A stretch of DNA of 64,000 nt from Aulosira sp. FACHB-615 (GCF_014698045.1 NZ_JACJSE010000006.1:62001-126000); one strand, 5' to 3'; shown: positions 1 through 9,390, numbered from the stretch's first letter. Translations and numbers: made by a program. Notes: generated by a model not told the origin, from the letters alone.

Positions 1-1580
1 GATAAATTTACAGATATACTAGCAGTATCTTGGTCGTAGTGTAACCATTTAACTGGTAGATGTCCCATTGGTGTATGCGGAGATAATTTAAAAGTTAGTT
101 GCTCGTATTGTAACCATTTTCCATCTTTTCGCCACCCCAGGCGATCGCCTAATTTTTTTTCGGTTTCATAATCAACTTGTCCCCCAATTTCATCCCAAAT
201 ACTTTGCTGAATACTAAAGCCGAAATAACCATGACTGTATTTTTGCCAAAGTTGATCAATGTTATAAAAAGCTTGACAAGAAAAATTCAAAACATCTTCT
301 CGATAAACCTCATTCCAGTCACTCTTACCCATAACTTGCAACATTAATCTTGCTGTTTCAATATCTGCATCTTGCCATTTAGACTCTGCTAGTAGACTTT
401 GCAATTTACCATAATCAATGGTTGTCTTAACCTGCAATTCTGCTTGGCTAAACTTAATATCATCCTGTGCTACCTCTGGTAACTCGATTTTTTCTATCGG
501 AATTTCTACCTTGGTATGAATAAAATCTGTCTCTACTATCCCCAGTGCTTTTTTTTGGGCAATTAGTTGAGTAGACATATAATTAGATATTAAACAAATC
601 GCTTGATTGACAGTGATTTCATCTTGACTGATATTAAAATCGTAAACTTGGCTATCTAATAATTGTGCTTGAAAAAAAGCATCTTGTAGCCTATCTTGCT
701 TTTCGTAACTAGCTACTAATAAATTAAGAATATTATGAGAAATTGTATTACTATCTGGGAATTTTAATAAATTGACTTCAGAATTTAAATTACTACTGGC
801 TAAATTTTGAATTTCTCCCACAGTTGCATAAAAATCTGCATCTACCTTTACCACCTCATCGATTAAAGACTGCAACGGACTAAAGTAATCTTGCAGGGAA
901 TTTTCCAGATTAATTGCTGTTTCCGCTATTTTGGCAATTTCTTGGCGAATTTTTGTCGCTCTGAATTGATATTCATAAATTTCTTGATATATTTCTATAT
1001 CTTTCGCTATCTGTTGAATAGCTCGCTGCTGGTTTTTAGTATCTTCTCCTAAACATTTAATTCCCGCACTGAGCAATTGGACTTTTTCTAAAATCAAAAG
1101 ATTAGTATTACTTAATAATAAAGTAGATTTTAAATTTTCTTCCTTCTCCCATTTTAACTTTTCGAGAATTTGCGGACTATTCAAATTTTTGGCTTCTAAC
1201 TTATTTCTTTCTTCATTGATTTTTCTAATTTCGCCATATTTTTGGTTAAATAAATTCTTCCAATCATCAATAAATTTTAATAAAAATTCTTGATAACTAT
1301 CTTTATAACTTTCTAAAAAATCTAAAAGTTGAGTATAGTCCCTAATTAATAATTTAACCTCTGCTAAAATCTCAGTTTGGCTAATTTCTTGTTTGCGTTT
1401 AATTAATCCCCACAAATAAGCATGAGATTTATAACCTTCTTTGATTAAGGTTTGACATTTTTGAATTTTTTTTTGAACCTTCTTTAACTTAGGATTTTTT
1501 AGAATCGGGAATTTATATTTTTTTTCATAAATCGTAATCGATTCATAAGTAATTAGTTGTTTTCGCTTTTTAGCTAACAT
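1..1580 (-). CDS. Coiled-coil protein with C-terminal GUN4 domain (partial, runs off left edge)
   Basis: I read one open frame from the ATG at 1580 to the window edge, about 526 codons with no stop. An in-frame TAG lies a few codons upstream of the ATG. Residues 1-380 are Lys/Glu/Gln/Leu-rich, helical and probably coiled coil. From about residue 385 the protein becomes a recognisable GUN4 domain (IDYGKLQSLLAESKWQDAD, IDQLWQKYSHGYFGFS, IWDEIGG). GUN4 domains bind porphyrins in the chlorophyll pathway, but in cyanobacteria they also occur as C-terminal modules on signalling-type proteins, and this looks like the latter. The gene follows the GNAT gene by 54 bp on the same strand, so it may be the distal gene of the graspetide operon. 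The C-terminus is missing and the function is unknown. Confidence 0.8.
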   Translation of the reverse strand, partial: MLAKKRKQLITYESITIYEKKYKFPILKNPKLKKVQKKIQKCQTLIKEGYKSHAYLWGLIKRKQEISQTEILAEVKLLIRDYTQLLDFLESYKDSYQEFLLKFIDDWKNLFNQKYGEIRKINEERNKLEAKNLNSPQILEKLKWEKEENLKSTLLLSNTNLLILEKVQLLSAGIKCLGEDTKNQQRAIQQIAKDIEIYQEIYEYQFRATKIRQEIAKIAETAINLENSLQDYFSPLQSLIDEVVKVDADFYATVGEIQNLASSNLNSEVNLLKFPDSNTISHNILNLLVASYEKQDRLQDAFFQAQLLDSQVYDFNISQDEITVNQAICLISNYMSTQLIAQKKALGIVETDFIHTKVEIPIEKIELPEVAQDDIKFSQAELQVKTTIDYGKLQSLLAESKWQDADIETARLMLQVMGKSDWNEVYREDVLNFSCQAFYNIDQLWQKYSHGYFGFSIQQSIWDEIGGQVDYETEKKLGDRLGWRKDGKWLQYEQLTFKLSPHTPMGHLPVKWLHYDQDTASISVNL

Positions 1581-1634
1581 CACAGATTCTAAAAAACATA
1601 CCCATTGCGATACCTAAAGATTTTGGTCAAAAAA

Positions 1635-2219
1635 TCAGACAGAATTACTGGCCATAGCTGTTCTGCACAATTTCCAGACCAAACTATTCTTGCGAGATTC
1701 TACAAGCTCCATACCAATTTTTTCTAACAGTCGCTGAGAAGCTATATTATCGTGATCGCATCCAGCTGTTACACTTTGTATATGAGATTGAGAAAACGCC
1801 CAATCAATCACAGCTTTTGTCGCTTCTAATGCGTACCCACGTTGTCGATAAGAAGACGCTACATAATAGCCAATTTCTAGAGAACCAGTAGGTATACCTG
1901 CGCTATCAGGAATTACTTTCACCATAACGTGACCAATAAGCATGTTATCTGCTTGATGAATAATTAAACTTCCCCAACCCCATTCACGTTGAAAGGGATA
2001 TTTGGATAAAATATCTGCAATCATCGAAAAATTATTACTAAACTCATCATCATGCCAATACCAATCAGGTAAAACTTTCACACCTAAAAATGATGCTAAT
2101 TCGTCATTTCCTTTGATTGCTATTTGTGCTACCTCTAAGTTAAAGGGTACTAAATTTAATCTTTGAGTAATCAGTTGTTTCAACATATTTAATTCTGAAT
2201 TTGTTGTTTGTATTTGCAC
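1635..2219 (-). CDS. GNAT N-acetyltransferase, MdnD/MvdB-like
   Basis: This is a 194-residue RimJ/RimL-type GNAT acetyltransferase. The acetyl-CoA binding motif A is visible as YRQRGYALEA at about residues 122-131, followed by an Asn/Ala/Ser-Leu-Leu-x-Lys-x-Gly-Met stretch typical of the fold. In microviridin clusters the equivalent enzyme (MdnD, MvdB) acetylates the N-terminus of the cross-linked core peptide after leader removal. The gene starts 23 bp after the exporter gene on the same strand, so it is almost certainly in the same transcript. The assignment to microviridin acetylation rests on family plus context. A free-standing GNAT with another substrate is possible. Confidence 0.85.
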   Translation of the reverse strand: MQIQTTNSELNMLKQLITQRLNLVPFNLEVAQIAIKGNDELASFLGVKVLPDWYWHDDEFSNNFSMIADILSKYPFQREWGWGSLIIHQADNMLIGHVMVKVIPDSAGIPTGSLEIGYYVASSYRQRGYALEATKAVIDWAFSQSHIQSVTAGCDHDNIASQRLLEKIGMELVESRKNSLVWKLCRTAMASNSV

Positions 2220-2242
2220 TCAATTATCACGAAAGATTATCT

Positions 2243-4285
2243 TTAATCCAGCATCCATTTTAACACTTTTGGATCTTTGTTGTAGTAATATGTTTTGCCA
2301 TCTTTAGCAGTTACAGACTTACCTTGGCTGGCTTTGCTTCTAATAGTAGCTAGAGAGTAGTCTGTTAATGTTTGCATTTCTTTGTGAGACAGTCCAGTAA
2401 TTGTTGCTGTCACTGCTGATTCTCGTTGGATTTTAAATTCCTGTTTAGGCAAAACATCTAGAGTAATCAGTTCTGCTTCCGATAATCTACCACCCTCTTT
2501 TTCTCGGCGATAATCTGCTATGGAAATTAGTCGCCAAGTAGATTCTGCTGAAAGTTCCAAAACCCATTGATGATAGTTAAACAGACTTTCCCGATGTCCG
2601 ACACTAATAAAAGTTGTTTTTGTTGCTTGTAATTGTTGATATAAATTACTTTCGTTCTTCAAATCTAAAGCACTTGTCGCTTCATCTAAAATTGTGAAAC
2701 TTGGATGTGTAATTAATAATCTGGCAAAAGCTAGGCGTTGTTGTTCACCCAACGACAAGATATTTTCCCAAGGAACTTCCGTATCAAATCCCTTGACGCG
2801 AGTCAGCAAGTGTTGGAGGTTAACTTGTTCTAGGACTGCTTCGAGTTCGCGATCGCTCATTTTCCGATCTGTATGGGGATAAAGCAACTGTTCCCGCAAA
2901 GTCCCCAAGATAATATAAGGACGTTGGGGTAAAAACAAAACTTCTTGGAGTGGAGGACGCACCAAACGACCAGTTCCCGCATTCCACAAACCTGCGATCG
3001 CCCTTAACAAAGAACTCTTACCCCTACCACTAGGGCCAACAATCAATAACCCCTCTCCTGGTTGAACAGCAAGTGATAAATCTTTCACTATGACTTGCTC
3101 ATAATTAGGAGTTTGTAAGGTCACATCTTCAAACGCAAAATGATTCTCTTCAACTGTTTTAATAATACTGACGTTCTCTGGTTGTTTGCTCACAGACTCT
3201 AGCGCCTCAGAAAACTCAGCTAACCGTTTTACATAACTAGAGAATCGGCTAGAAATTCCAAACTCAGATATTAATACCCCCAGAGAATTGGAAAACATGA
3301 AACAAGCTACACTAATTTGATTAATTTCTCCGTAATCAATTTGGTCTTGTAAAAATAAAGGAGTCAGAACTAAGGTCGAAAATACACCAATCGCTGACTG
3401 ATATGCTCTAGCAAAAGCATCTTGTCCCCTTTCCCAACTCAACCTTTCTTCCGAACTTTTAATTACATTATTAAATCGACGCTGAATAATATTTATTTCT
3501 TCGGCTTCTCCCTGAAAAAAAGCTATTGATTCAGCATGATTCCGCACATGGGTCAAGCAATAAGCGAAGTCCGCTTTAAATTGAATTTCTTCCTGATTAA
3601 TTGTATTCAGTTTTTGATTTAAGAAAATAGCTATTAAATTCCCTACAATTGTATAAACCACCAAATAAATAGCAATTTGTCCAGAAATTGTAGCCAGAAT
3701 TATCAAAGAACTTCCCATTTCTAGTGTTTTTTCTAGAAACAGCGTGGAAAATCTTAAACCATTGCTAGTAATAGGTTCTAGTTCTTTAGATAAGCGTTGA
3801 TCTGGGTTATCTATATCAGATTTAAAATTTATTTTATAATAAGCTTGATTGCTCAAATATTTTGCCAAAATATTACTATTCAGCCATTGATACCAATCAA
3901 GAGCTATTTTTTTAGTCAAATACTTTGATAAAGTTACGATACAAACTGATAATAAAACGACTACACAAGATATCCACAAAGTCTCATTATATTTATCAAG
4001 ATTTCTCTCTTCAATAACAATATCAATTACATAACGATTCCAATATGTACCTGCTGCATTTATGCTGGTCAGTCCAAATATTAATAATACTAAGAGAATC
4101 AGCATTCCCCAGGAACGAATTACTTCTGAAAATGCTCTTCCTGTTGTTTCTGTAGGATACCAATAAGGTTGAGCGAATATTCTAATATCTTGCCAAAATT
4201 GAATCAAACTAGAAAAAGAATTTGTATTATTTTGCTCACGCACAGATGAAGTTTGCATATTCTCAAAGTAAAATAAATCAGACAT
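2243..4285 (-). CDS. ABC transporter, fused membrane and ATPase domains (SbmA/BacA type), MdnE/MvdA-like
   Basis: This 680-residue half-transporter has an N-terminal membrane domain with about six hydrophobic segments (residues 50-350), resembling the ABC_membrane_2/SbmA-BacA family. An ATPase domain follows, with Walker A GPSGRGKSS near residue 416, signature LSLGEQQR near 508 and Walker B FTILDEATSALD near 530. About 70 extra C-terminal residues follow the ATPase, ending YYYNKDPKVLKWMLD. Homologous transporters (MdnE, MvdA) belong to microviridin loci, where they export the product and support maturation. There is no N-terminal C39 peptidase domain, so this transporter does not obviously remove the leader peptide. 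It sits between the membrane protein gene and the GNAT gene on one strand. Confidence 0.9.
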   Translation of the reverse strand: MSDLFYFENMQTSSVREQNNTNSFSSLIQFWQDIRIFAQPYWYPTETTGRAFSEVIRSWGMLILLVLLIFGLTSINAAGTYWNRYVIDIVIEERNLDKYNETLWISCVVVLLSVCIVTLSKYLTKKIALDWYQWLNSNILAKYLSNQAYYKINFKSDIDNPDQRLSKELEPITSNGLRFSTLFLEKTLEMGSSLIILATISGQIAIYLVVYTIVGNLIAIFLNQKLNTINQEEIQFKADFAYCLTHVRNHAESIAFFQGEAEEINIIQRRFNNVIKSSEERLSWERGQDAFARAYQSAIGVFSTLVLTPLFLQDQIDYGEINQISVACFMFSNSLGVLISEFGISSRFSSYVKRLAEFSEALESVSKQPENVSIIKTVEENHFAFEDVTLQTPNYEQVIVKDLSLAVQPGEGLLIVGPSGRGKSSLLRAIAGLWNAGTGRLVRPPLQEVLFLPQRPYIILGTLREQLLYPHTDRKMSDRELEAVLEQVNLQHLLTRVKGFDTEVPWENILSLGEQQRLAFARLLITHPSFTILDEATSALDLKNESNLYQQLQATKTTFISVGHRESLFNYHQWVLELSAESTWRLISIADYRREKEGGRLSEAELITLDVLPKQEFKIQRESAVTATITGLSHKEMQTLTDYSLATIRSKASQGKSVTAKDGKTYYYNKDPKVLKWMLD

Positions 4286-4289
4286 TCAG

Positions 4290-4329
4290 AAATGGCCTTT
4301 GAAGTATAAATTAAATTCAGAGGCCATTT
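4290..4329 (-). promoter_or_regulatory. Inverted repeat immediately upstream of the exporter start codon
   Basis: The arms AAATGGCCTTTGAA (4290-4303) and TTCAGAGGCCATTT (4316-4329) pair over 14 bp with one mismatch around a 12-base loop. The hairpin ends 5 nt before the exporter ATG at 4285. In the minus-strand transcript it could act as a terminator or attenuator after the 4374-4790 gene, as a processing site, or as an occluder of the exporter ribosome binding site. Only the inverted repeat is seen directly. Confidence 0.5.
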
Positions 4330-4373
4330 TGTGATTTTAAAAATTGAAGATTTTTAACTCCCCATCAACTGTA

Positions 4374-4790
4374 CTACGTTGTTGCTTCCTCCTCAACAAT
4401 TTCGATAGTTTTTGGAGTCTCGCCCTCTGGAGTATCAGTCACAACTACTGGGTTCAGATGTTGTTTGAGTTTGGCTTTGAGTTCATCTGTAATTGGTAAT
4501 TCATTGATTTCTTTGAGGAGAAATCTTACAGATTCAGTTTTGCTACGTTCTGTATATACGAGTTTGAGCAGGCTTTCAAGCCCATATCCAGCAGCAACTT
4601 CACCTACAGAACCTAGTAAACCCAGCAGACCTAGCCCACCTAACAAGCCCAAAGGCCCTCCCAAAGAAGAGAGTAAAGTTAGTGTCGCAGTCATACTACC
4701 ACCTGAAGCCACAGTCGCCAGTACGAATAGTACACCAGAAAGACCTAATCCCGAAAGTTTTTTGACGAGTTCATCCATTGTATTTACCAA
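4374..4790 (-). CDS. Gly/Leu-rich small membrane protein of unknown function
   Basis: This 138-residue protein has a short helical start (MDELVKKLSGLGL). A Gly/Leu/Ala-rich hydrophobic block follows at about residues 13-70, including GLLGGLGLLGLLGS, probably two or three membrane helices. The C-terminal half (72-138) is charged and helical and ends in an acidic Thr/Glu-rich tail. I do not recognise a named domain, but similar short cyanobacterial proteins starting MDELVKKL exist to my recollection. The second Met (residue 5) is also a plausible start. It lies between the patatin fusion and the exporter, same strand. The amphipathic Gly-rich segment suggests a pore, a membrane anchor or an effector, which is inference only. 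Confidence 0.7.
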   Translation of the reverse strand: MVNTMDELVKKLSGLGLSGVLFVLATVASGGSMTATLTLLSSLGGPLGLLGGLGLLGLLGSVGEVAAGYGLESLLKLVYTERSKTESVRFLLKEINELPITDELKAKLKQHLNPVVVTDTPEGETPKTIEIVEEEATT

Positions 4791-4869
4791 CTATCCTTAT
4801 ATGGTGAAAAAATGACCAGTAAATTAATTAATAATTTCTCTCAATCCAGGAATTATTAATTAATCTTGC

Positions 4870-6900
4870 TCATACCAACAATAGATTACATAATTCATCA
4901 ATTTGTTGGCTATATTCAGCAATTAATTGATGGGCTACAGCTTGTAGCTTACGAGTATTTGGAAGTTTGATATTATCTATTGCTTCTAGTTCCTCATCTA
5001 AAAATGGTTGAAATCGATAGTAAGAACTTCTAGCATCTTGATGGCTAGGTTCAAACAACCGTTCTAATTCTCCAGATACTACTTCACTATTACCATCAAG
5101 CACAATATTTAAAAGTGGTCTAGTCCATTGCAAGAGTCCCCAATTTTTGACTGAATTATGAGGATAAACACTCGTCAAAGAACCTGTACCTAAAGAAACT
5201 ACTAAGATATCTTCTAGATTGAGGACTCTATTAGCTTCTTTTTTACTACTAATTTGTGCTTCAATAATAGCTAGATGGGCTGGATTATTAGCAAAAACTC
5301 CACCGTCAATTAAAGTGTAAAAGCCACTAATATTGTGAGAAGTCGGAATCCGATGGGGAGCAAAATAAGTGGGAGTAGCACTAGTAGCTAATGCTACATC
5401 TAACAGCGAAAAACCTCCACACAAATTGCGAAATTTTTGAGATTCTATTTGTTCTTTGTGGTGCTGATTAGTAAAGAATATAGGAACTCGCTTTTCAATG
5501 TCGTAGCTAGTTACAAAAACTTCTTTCAGATTATTTTCTAGAGATGCAGTACCAAAATATTGTCTTAAAATCTCTTCTTTGCTGTTTGAAGGATATTTTG
5601 GTTGAAGAAATATATCTTCTATTGGCCCTAATATTCTTTCAAAAAATGGCTCATAAAATATTTCTACACCATACTCAAGAAAGAGTTGCAGTAAATCCTC
5701 AGCCGTGTATTCAGCAGATAATTCTTCAGATTCAGATGCTTTAGAAGTTAGTCGAGGTTGTGTGAGTCCGAGGGCTAAAATTCCTCCACTAGAAGTACCA
5801 GCAATTAAATCAAACAAACTAAATATCGGTTTTTGTGTCCGCCTTTCAATTTCTGCTAACAAAAGTGCTGGAATAATCCCCCGAATACCACCTCCATCAA
5901 TAGACAGTATTTTATATTTGGATTTGGCTGTAGTTTCCATAGTTTCTGTTACTTGGTTTTCAATTAATGTTGCTACCTCTGCGGGTTGAACATTATCTTC
6001 AACTTCACTTTGACTAGTAGATTCTGGTATTGGTTCGGTAATTTGTAGCGGGAGAGTTACTAAATTGAGTAGAATATCTGAATCTTGATTATTAGTTGGT
6101 GTTGCTTCTTCTTGATTAGTTAAAGAGACTGTTGCTGCTAATAAATTTGTCGTGATTGGTGAAATCTCTTCTTCTGTCGTAGTGATTATTTCATCTTGTG
6201 GCGATGATTGATTTGCCAAGGGGATTTGTGCCACATCCCAACTAGGATTCCCACGTAAATTTCCTTGGTGGTCAGTGACAGTTTGACTTTTGACAGTCTT
6301 TCCTTCACCTTCATCTAATTTCCAATAAGCAACTAATCCTGGTTCATCCCCTGCTATTAACCCACAACGATGAACTTGGATTTGTTCTGAGGTGCAAGGA
6401 TAATTCCAGACACTAATATTAGCTAATTGTCCAGCAAAATATACACGTTTATGTAATGTTGCACCAAGAGTTAAAGGACTGGTTGCTTTATTTAAAGCTG
6501 TACCTCTTAGAGAATCAGTATATTGTTGTTTATCTAGATAGATTGTGAGTTGCCCACTATTAAAAACAATAGCAAAAAAATGCCATACTCCTATCGTTAA
6601 CTCTCCTTGTCCAAAGGTTTTAATCCCCTTAGTCACAGTTTCATCAATGTAAATATCTAGGCTTCCTGCTTCACTAATACCAAATTCAAAATTATCACTG
6701 TATCGTTCTGAAGAACGAGCTAAAAATACATTGCGAGTTCCGTAGCTAGTGGCTTTATTGGTTAATTTATGAGGGTTTAGCCAGCCTGAAACTGTGAAGG
6801 CGGAACTTCCTTGTGCAAAAACACCACCAAGATCATTTCTGCCAAAATCTATATAATCATCTACGCCATCAAATGTTAAAACTGTTTGCGTCTTGATCAC
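4870..6900 (-). CDS. LamG-like lectin domain fused to patatin-like phospholipase
   Basis: The protein has 676 residues. Residues 1-205 form a LamG/concanavalin-type sandwich, opening with LTFDGVDDYIDFG and containing FTVSGWLNPHKL and LVAYWKLDEGEG. Residues 206-325 are a Thr/Glu/Pro-rich linker. Residues 328-676 are a patatin domain with oxyanion motif DGGGIRG near 335, nucleophile motif GTSSGG near 367 (G-x-S-x-G) and the catalytic Asp in DGGVFANNPA near 530. The Ser-Asp dyad is intact, so lipid acyl-hydrolase activity is expected. There is no signal peptide. It lies between the JmjC gene and a small membrane protein gene, all on the graspetide strand. Its role is unknown: lipid targeting, self-protection or an unrelated effector are all possible. 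Confidence 0.88.
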   Translation of the reverse strand: MIKTQTVLTFDGVDDYIDFGRNDLGGVFAQGSSAFTVSGWLNPHKLTNKATSYGTRNVFLARSSERYSDNFEFGISEAGSLDIYIDETVTKGIKTFGQGELTIGVWHFFAIVFNSGQLTIYLDKQQYTDSLRGTALNKATSPLTLGATLHKRVYFAGQLANISVWNYPCTSEQIQVHRCGLIAGDEPGLVAYWKLDEGEGKTVKSQTVTDHQGNLRGNPSWDVAQIPLANQSSPQDEIITTTEEEISPITTNLLAATVSLTNQEEATPTNNQDSDILLNLVTLPLQITEPIPESTSQSEVEDNVQPAEVATLIENQVTETMETTAKSKYKILSIDGGGIRGIIPALLLAEIERRTQKPIFSLFDLIAGTSSGGILALGLTQPRLTSKASESEELSAEYTAEDLLQLFLEYGVEIFYEPFFERILGPIEDIFLQPKYPSNSKEEILRQYFGTASLENNLKEVFVTSYDIEKRVPIFFTNQHHKEQIESQKFRNLCGGFSLLDVALATSATPTYFAPHRIPTSHNISGFYTLIDGGVFANNPAHLAIIEAQISSKKEANRVLNLEDILVVSLGTGSLTSVYPHNSVKNWGLLQWTRPLLNIVLDGNSEVVSGELERLFEPSHQDARSSYYRFQPFLDEELEAIDNIKLPNTRKLQAVAHQLIAEYSQQIDELCNLLLV

Positions 6901-7112
6901 AGCATTTTAATCCTCCAAAAAAATAAAGCTTAATTAATAAAGTTTAAGTTTAAGAAATTTTATATATAGGACTCATATTTGATTTGGGAAAAAAATTAGT
7001 ACATTCAGATCAGGCTTCTTTCCTACTCCCGACTCCCCATTCCCTATTCCCGACCTACACAAATAAATTCAGAAATCAAACCGGATTCCTATATGTAATT
7101 TTATAAATAAGT

Positions 7113-8279
7113 CTAAGCGATGGTTAATATCCCTTCTTGAATTAAACGGCATACTAAGTTTAATTTGCTATTATCAATCAGACCTGGTAAAGCCCTGATG
7201 GGGAACTCTTCGGAATCTACAATGAAACGAATGGCTCGTTCTGATCTATTTGATTCCATAACAGTGTTACCTGCAAATTGAATACCAACCTGACTAATGG
7301 TTTTTATAACACGATATATACCTTTTCTTTTTTTAACAATTGTATCTAAGGTGAGATTTTCAATATTTTGGAGTTGGTAGAAATGCTCGTTTGCTAGTGG
7401 AGACATTTTACCTAAAAATCTTGTAGCAATTTCTTCAATTGCTAACTCAGCTTCTGATTTGTCTGCAAGAGTTTGCAGGAGTTCTTGAAATTGCTCTTGT
7501 AATGAAACTTTAGCTTCGCCCTGCTGCAAAAATCCTACTGGTAGTGACTCTCGGAAACGAACGTCTTTTTGAGTTAATAAAGTCACAGCACTATTAATCA
7601 AATCAAACCATTTGAATGAATAGATACCAATTGTTAAATGTAGAGAAGGAGATTCTGTCGTGAATACTTCATGAATATAGCCACGAGGTATATATAATAA
7701 ATCACCAGCATTGAGGCAAAATTCCGCTACAGGCGATTTTAGTTGATTTTTAAATTTATCCTGATACTTTAGGTCAGAAACAAGCGGCAAAGCGATAGGG
7801 GAATCATAAATACGCCAGTTTTTTGAGCCTTCAACTTGCAAGATAAACACATCATGATCATCAAAGTGAGGCGGAAAACCCTGCGAATTCTTTGGTGACA
7901 TATACAGGTTAATCTTCGTCGGATGATTGAAGAAAACTTCTAAATTTCTATGCAGGGTTGATATTGGCTGCCAACGCTCATTAATTCCCCCGACTATCAC
8001 CGTATAACCAAGAGCATAGGCTTTGTAGAAGTGATTGAGTTCAACATCATCATTATGACTGAAACAAGACCCTTCCTTGACTAGTCGAGTGTTGCCAAGA
8101 TCAGATCCGTGAGCTTGAATAATGGAGTCAACATCTTTAGTTGAAAGAAGTTCAGAATAGTAATCTTGCTCACTGCGAGAAACCAGACAAGGGCGTTTTT
8201 CCCAATATTGAGTCAAGAAAGTGCTTGAGTCTATTGGATGAAGCATTCTTTCAAAATCAAAGTCAGATGTTGACATCAT
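7113..8279 (-). CDS. JmjC/cupin_4 (ROX-type) Fe(II)/2-oxoglutarate oxygenase
   Basis: This is a 388-residue protein with the ribosomal-oxygenase fold (YcfD/MINA53/NO66 class). The family signature runs from NLYMSP (about 124-129) through the iron-binding facial triad: His138 and Asp140 in PPHFDDHD, and distal His203 in PRGYIHEVFT. The stretch DVFILQVEGSKNWRIYDSP is also diagnostic. A C-terminal winged-helix-like region follows. Known members hydroxylate Arg or His side chains of ribosomal proteins, and relatives occur in RiPP loci. AGAGGA sits 5-8 nt before the two adjacent ATG codons. It directly follows the MdnC-like ligase on the same strand, so hydroxylation of a graspetide is the natural hypothesis. 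The substrate is not shown by the sequence. Confidence 0.88.
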   Translation of the reverse strand: MMSTSDFDFERMLHPIDSSTFLTQYWEKRPCLVSRSEQDYYSELLSTKDVDSIIQAHGSDLGNTRLVKEGSCFSHNDDVELNHFYKAYALGYTVIVGGINERWQPISTLHRNLEVFFNHPTKINLYMSPKNSQGFPPHFDDHDVFILQVEGSKNWRIYDSPIALPLVSDLKYQDKFKNQLKSPVAEFCLNAGDLLYIPRGYIHEVFTTESPSLHLTIGIYSFKWFDLINSAVTLLTQKDVRFRESLPVGFLQQGEAKVSLQEQFQELLQTLADKSEAELAIEEIATRFLGKMSPLANEHFYQLQNIENLTLDTIVKKRKGIYRVIKTISQVGIQFAGNTVMESNRSERAIRFIVDSEEFPIRALPGLIDNSKLNLVCRLIQEGILTIA

Positions 8280-8388
8280 TTAATTCCTCTAGAAAAGTTG
8301 CATCGACTAATAATTTCTTGCTGTGTTTTTAACGGTGTACTAATCAGTTACAACCTCAGAAAAAAGGAAAAATCTTTTAACAGTTTGA

Positions 8389-9363
8389 TTACTTTTGAGT
8401 GAGTAAAATTTCGGCGATCGCCTGAGAAATGGGATAATGAGGTGAATATACCTCCATCCAGAAAAATTCCCCAACTGGGTTAACTTCGAGGAATACATAG
8501 CGGTTGTCAGGGGTAACGATAATATCAATCGCTCCATAGTTTAAGCCAAACTCAGCCATCAAGGTGAGTAGCTTTTTCTCAATATCTTCGGGTAAGTTGT
8601 AGGGTTGCCAATTTTTAACTAAGGCTTTACCTTCTTTACGCCAATCAAAGGTAGAACCTTCTAAGCTTTGTGAATCGACTGCGGCGGTGAATACCCGATG
8701 CCCCACAATAGTTGTCCGCAACTCCAATGCTTTGGGTACGTTTTCTTGAAAAGTCATCGGACAAAAACGTAGTCCTTCCATATCCTCCAAATCATCTTCG
8801 GTCATTGGAGTGGTAAACACAACGTTCTCTCGCCCTTGCTCATCATAAATTGCAAAGGAAGACAGCATTTTGGTGACAATACCTTGGGGACATTCTTTGG
8901 CAAATTGTTTGACGGCTGTGGGATTATTTGTAGTCAGGGTACGCGGAGTTAAAAGCCCGATTTTCTGGGCAGTTTGCAATTGTAATTGCTTATTATTTGC
9001 CCGATCTACATTGAACATTTTATCTAAATGAAATCCGCCAAGGCTGGCAATCATACCTCTGACAGTGACGCGACATTCCTGAATGGAAGCATCTCTGTAT
9101 TGCTTGTCCATTGAATTGGGGATTTGATGCCCATAGCGCATCCGCCGATACCAAACGGCCGAAACTTCGCTTAAATCAAGCTGTTGTTCACCATCGGTAA
9201 TGATGACTCTTTCCGTATCACCAGAGTAAATATCTAGCTTGACTTCAGTGGGAAATCTATCTGTATCAAACCGAAATGCTTTTTCGCCTCTAGCTTCTAT
9301 TTCTTTGATAACTAAAGGAATGCTTTCGTTGTCGTTGCTAAAGGTAACTATTAATGCTGTCAT
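8389..9363 (-). CDS. mdnC: Graspetide ATP-grasp ligase, MdnC/MvdD-like (ester-forming)
   Basis: This 324-residue ATP-grasp protein has the full length of microviridin ligases. Its opening (ALIVTFSNDNESIPLVIKEI) and FRFDTDRFPTEV, VWYRRMRYG and DWRKEG closely match MdnC as I remember it. The Mg/ATP-binding end is FLEVNPVGEFFW near the C-terminus. MdnC-type enzymes use ATP to make the two omega-esters: core Thr to Asp and core Ser to Glu. It lies between the MdnB-like ligase and the oxygenase. A run of ACTTCAT/ACTTCAC heptamers sits directly before its ATG and no strong ribosome binding site is visible. Assignment as ester former rather than amide former is by recollected similarity. Confidence 0.9.
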   Translation of the reverse strand: MTALIVTFSNDNESIPLVIKEIEARGEKAFRFDTDRFPTEVKLDIYSGDTERVIITDGEQQLDLSEVSAVWYRRMRYGHQIPNSMDKQYRDASIQECRVTVRGMIASLGGFHLDKMFNVDRANNKQLQLQTAQKIGLLTPRTLTTNNPTAVKQFAKECPQGIVTKMLSSFAIYDEQGRENVVFTTPMTEDDLEDMEGLRFCPMTFQENVPKALELRTTIVGHRVFTAAVDSQSLEGSTFDWRKEGKALVKNWQPYNLPEDIEKKLLTLMAEFGLNYGAIDIIVTPDNRYVFLEVNPVGEFFWMEVYSPHYPISQAIAEILLTQK

Positions 9364-9390
9364 AAAAAGTGTGAAGTATGAAGTGTAAAA
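9364..9390 (-). repeat. Short heptamer tandem repeat abutting the mdnC-like start
   Basis: On the minus strand the bases just before the ATG at 9363 read as degenerate copies of ACTTCAT/ACTTCAC followed by a T run. The same heptamer family abuts the icd start (33,751-33,785) and the gun4 3' end (32,746-32,784). It is typical of cyanobacterial short tandemly repeated repetitive sequences. Confidence 0.5.
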
